DNA from: an uncultured Bacteroidota bacterium
GTDB lineage: Bacteria; Bacteroidota; Rhodothermia; Rhodothermales; UBA10348
DNA length: 7,529 nucleotides
Assembly: GCA_937893205.1 (NCBI GenBank)
Contig: CALBJU010000356.1
Location: 1-7,529 of the forward strand
Direction of reading: 5' to 3'
Within the stretch, counting starts at the first letter, position 1; each line of letters begins with the position of its first letter. The notes under the pieces were generated by a model that ran no database searches, was not told the origin of the DNA, and saw only the letters and a list, made by a program, of their open reading frames with translations. This document shows positions 5,996 to 7,529 of the stretch, one piece after another. The position numbers were made by a program, and so were the translations under genes.

Positions 5996-6907
5996 CTACC
6001 AGCCCAAAACGTACGCTCTGGGGTCCTGTGCGAGGCCGTCGAGCCAGAGTTCAAAATGCGCGTGCGGTCCAGAAGTAATCTCTCCCGAGTTTCCACTGAA
6101 TGCTATTACTTCCCGGTCACGGACTCGATCTCCAATCTGTTTCAGAAGGCTGCTGTTGTGCTTGAATACGGAAATATAACCGATCGCGTGTGCAATCGCG
6201 ATCACCTGGCCGCCATCATTTACCCAATCGGCGAAAATTACATAGCCATCACCGATACTCCTGATCGCACTTCCGGTCTCCGCGGCAACATCGACGGCGT
6301 AGTGACTGGTCTGCGCATCGAATCCCCGCGTGATTATTCCTGAGACGGGCGGCATAATTGGAAACGAGAGGGCGGACAGGTAGCTCGGACCGGCAAGAGG
6401 AATTTGAGCGGTGGGTTCGCTCAGCGTTGATAGCCTGCTGATGGCTATCGCGGGCTGCTGATGGTCTTCCCAATTTCCGGACAGGGTGGGGAGGGGTAAC
6501 TCCAGTAGACTGGATCCCGCAGAAAATGCGGGTGCAGCTGAGGCGGACCGATCTCCGTCCGGTGGCGATGCATCGACATTACCCAGGAAAATATCGCGGA
6601 GACTCGAAACGTATTCGGCCTGAAGGGCGAGTGAATCAGCCATCGACTCGATGCGCAGCATATTCTCACGCGCCTCGATACGGATATCCATCGTGCCATA
6701 ACCGGGCAGATAATACCTCAGCGGCGTAAGCAGCAGCGTAGCTATTAACACAACAAAAAGCGTCAAAAAGGATGCACCCAGAATCAGAAGCATCTGGCCC
6801 GGTCTCACGAGATGAGTGCGTTCATCCTGCCTGTGTTCGGGATCCATCACAATAACCGTGATGGAGTGACCGATATTTCTTATGAATTCAGAAAGAAGTG
6901 CGAACAT
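5996..6907 (-). CDS. Membrane-anchored M23 family peptidoglycan endopeptidase
   Basis: The 303-residue protein has a cytoplasmic N-terminus of about 35 residues (SITVIVMDPEHRQDERTHLV), one membrane helix (about 38-62) and a helical segment at 75-108. A Ser/Pro/Ala-rich linker (about 110-185) leads to a C-terminal LytM/M23 domain. All catalytic residues are present: zinc ligands His202 and Asp206 (HYAVD) and His284 (HAH), with His250 and His282 as the other active-site histidines. It should cut peptide cross-links in the periplasmic wall. The topology matches M23 enzymes that bind bactofilin through their cytoplasmic tail, and the bactofilin gene follows by 23 bp, so filament-guided wall remodelling is the likely job. 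The gene begins the minus-strand run and diverges from rpsT. The ATG at 6907 gives a sensible N-terminus; a downstream Met21 is possible but would lose part of the tail. Confidence 0.93.
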   Translation of the reverse strand: MFALLSEFIRNIGHSITVIVMDPEHRQDERTHLVRPGQMLLILGASFLTLFVVLIATLLLTPLRYYLPGYGTMDIRIEARENMLRIESMADSLALQAEYVSSLRDIFLGNVDASPPDGDRSASAAPAFSAGSSLLELPLPTLSGNWEDHQQPAIAISRLSTLSEPTAQIPLAGPSYLSALSFPIMPPVSGIITRGFDAQTSHYAVDVAAETGSAIRSIGDGYVIFADWVNDGGQVIAIAHAIGYISVFKHNSSLLKQIGDRVRDREVIAFSGNSGEITSGPHAHFELWLDGLAQDPRAYVLGW

Positions 6908-6985
6908 CTGAAAAAAACTGGCCTATTTACCCTGCAGAAGGCGAAACACACGGTGAATCGGACGGTTCCGGATTGGCCAGAACAA

Positions 6986-7016
6986 TTGACTGAAACGATG
7001 GGTCAGCGTATATTTG
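6986..7016 (+). promoter_or_regulatory. rpsT promoter, reads both as sigma-70 and as Bacteroidota type
   Basis: TTGACT (6986-6991) and TATATT (7009-7014) are separated by exactly 17 bp, close to the ideal sigma-70 promoter. The same bases give TTG, 20 bp, then TATATTTG (7009-7016), an exact match to the Bacteroidota -7 box TAnnTTTG with its usual upstream TTG. Transcription would start near 7021, leaving an untranslated leader of about 44 bases before the rpsT ATG. Confidence 0.75.
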
Positions 7017-7064
7017 TAGGCTATAAAGTTTTTATTCCGATCCAAGTAAGTATACGGCAACCAA

Positions 7065-7319
7065 ATGCCTCAGCATAAGTCAGCAGCCAAGAGAGTTCGT
7101 CAGACAGAAACACGCCGCGCGAGAAACAGAGTGCACAGAAGTAAAATGCGCACGATGATTAAAAAACTCCGCACGAGTGAAGACGCAGCAGCGGCTTCCG
7201 CTCTTCTGATTGATGTGAAAGCCTTTCTGGATCGCATGTCCTCCAAGGGCATCATCCACAAGAATACGGCTGCCAATTACAAGAGCCAGCTTGAAAAGCA
7301 CGTCAATGCCCTCGCTTAG
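7065..7319 (+). CDS. rpsT: Small ribosomal subunit protein S20 (bS20)
   Basis: The 84-residue protein has the typical S20 layout. It starts MPQHKSAAKRVRQTETRRAR, a highly basic 16S rRNA-binding helix, followed by NRVHRSKMRTMIKKLR. A central acidic and Ala-rich turn leads to the conserved end, with KGIIHKNTAANYKSQLEKHV. S20 binds 16S rRNA early in 30S assembly. Length matches the usual 83-90 residues. The gene is a single-gene plus-strand unit with its own promoter (6986-7016) and intrinsic terminator (7355-7391), diverging from the M23 gene. The start has no Shine-Dalgarno match (ACGGCAACCAA before ATG), as in most Bacteroidota. Confidence 0.98.
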   Translation: MPQHKSAAKRVRQTETRRARNRVHRSKMRTMIKKLRTSEDAAAASALLIDVKAFLDRMSSKGIIHKNTAANYKSQLEKHVNALA

Positions 7320-7354
7320 ATTTGCGAAGTGGTATTGCCCGATTTAAGGAGTTC

Positions 7355-7391
7355 AGCCTGTTTCCATCTTGGAGGCAGGCTCTTCTTTTTC
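7355..7391 (+). terminator. Intrinsic terminator of rpsT
   Basis: An 11-bp stem, AGCCTGTTTCC at 7355-7365 with GGAGGCAGGCT at 7371-7381 and two G-T wobble pairs, closes a 5-base loop (ATCTT). It is followed at once by CTTCTTTTTC, a T-rich tract. It lies 36 bases after the rpsT stop codon and ends that single-gene unit. Confidence 0.88.
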
Positions 7392-7529
7392 ACCTTTGCC
7401 TGGATCGAGTTCGTCATTGAATCTGATAAGAACTAAGGTAATTAAAACGCGCTTTCGGACCGTTTATAGATTTTTGACCCTATATTCCGTGATGCCGGAC
7501 GCACTCTCTGGATAACCGAAAACACATTC
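7392..7529. other. Unassigned right end of the window
   Basis: These 138 bases after the rpsT terminator hold no open frame of note. The ATG at 7491 stops after seven codons. A/T-rich patches (GGTAATTAAAACG, TTTATAGATTTTTG) might belong to the promoter of a gene beyond the edge, but no pair of boxes at proper spacing is convincing. Confidence 0.4.

Overview
The window is compact, mostly single-strand, core-genome DNA from a member of the Bacteroidota, most likely the Rhodothermia/Balneolia side. This is inferred from protein style, not from a search. Four observations support it. The F-ATPase subunit a carries a signal peptide and a long acidic, His-containing periplasmic extension. Subunit alpha has the longer 'AKNMNDLPDCLKDEVKGGGS' form of its middle segment. 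No gene start on either strand has a convincing Shine-Dalgarno sequence. The one clear promoter contains an exact TAnnTTTG box. Base composition is even and moderate, and I see no mobile element, CRISPR array or tRNA.

Right to left, on the minus strand, ten genes run head to tail. They are a membrane-anchored M23 peptidase (5996-6907), a bactofilin (5511-5972), AtpZ (5246-5518), an AtpI-like protein (4736-5101), then F1Fo-ATP synthase subunits a (atpB), c (atpE), b (atpF), delta (atpH), alpha (atpA) and the start of gamma (atpG), which runs off the left edge. Bactofilin and atpZ overlap by 8 bp, and the AtpI-like gene and atpB overlap by 1 bp (TGATG), which suggests translational coupling. 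The beta and epsilon genes (atpD, atpC) are not in the window.

The right end is a divergent unit on the plus strand. A strong promoter near 6986-7016 drives rpsT (ribosomal protein S20, 7065-7319), which ends at a good intrinsic terminator (7355-7391). The last 138 bases contain nothing I can identify.

The ATP synthase genes encode a proton-type rotor and stator: a-subunit Arg305, c-subunit Glu59, no sodium-binding signature. AtpZ and AtpI are expected to help assemble the c-ring or supply magnesium. The M23 peptidase and bactofilin form a known kind of cell-shape module, here placed directly in front of the ATP synthase genes. Hairpins without U-tracts lie between atpE and atpF and between atpH and atpA, and may help set subunit ratios. 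No clearly new system is visible. The points most worth a second look are the cell-shape/ATP-synthase gene fusion of neighbourhoods, the intercistronic hairpins and the repeat-bearing extension of AtpB.
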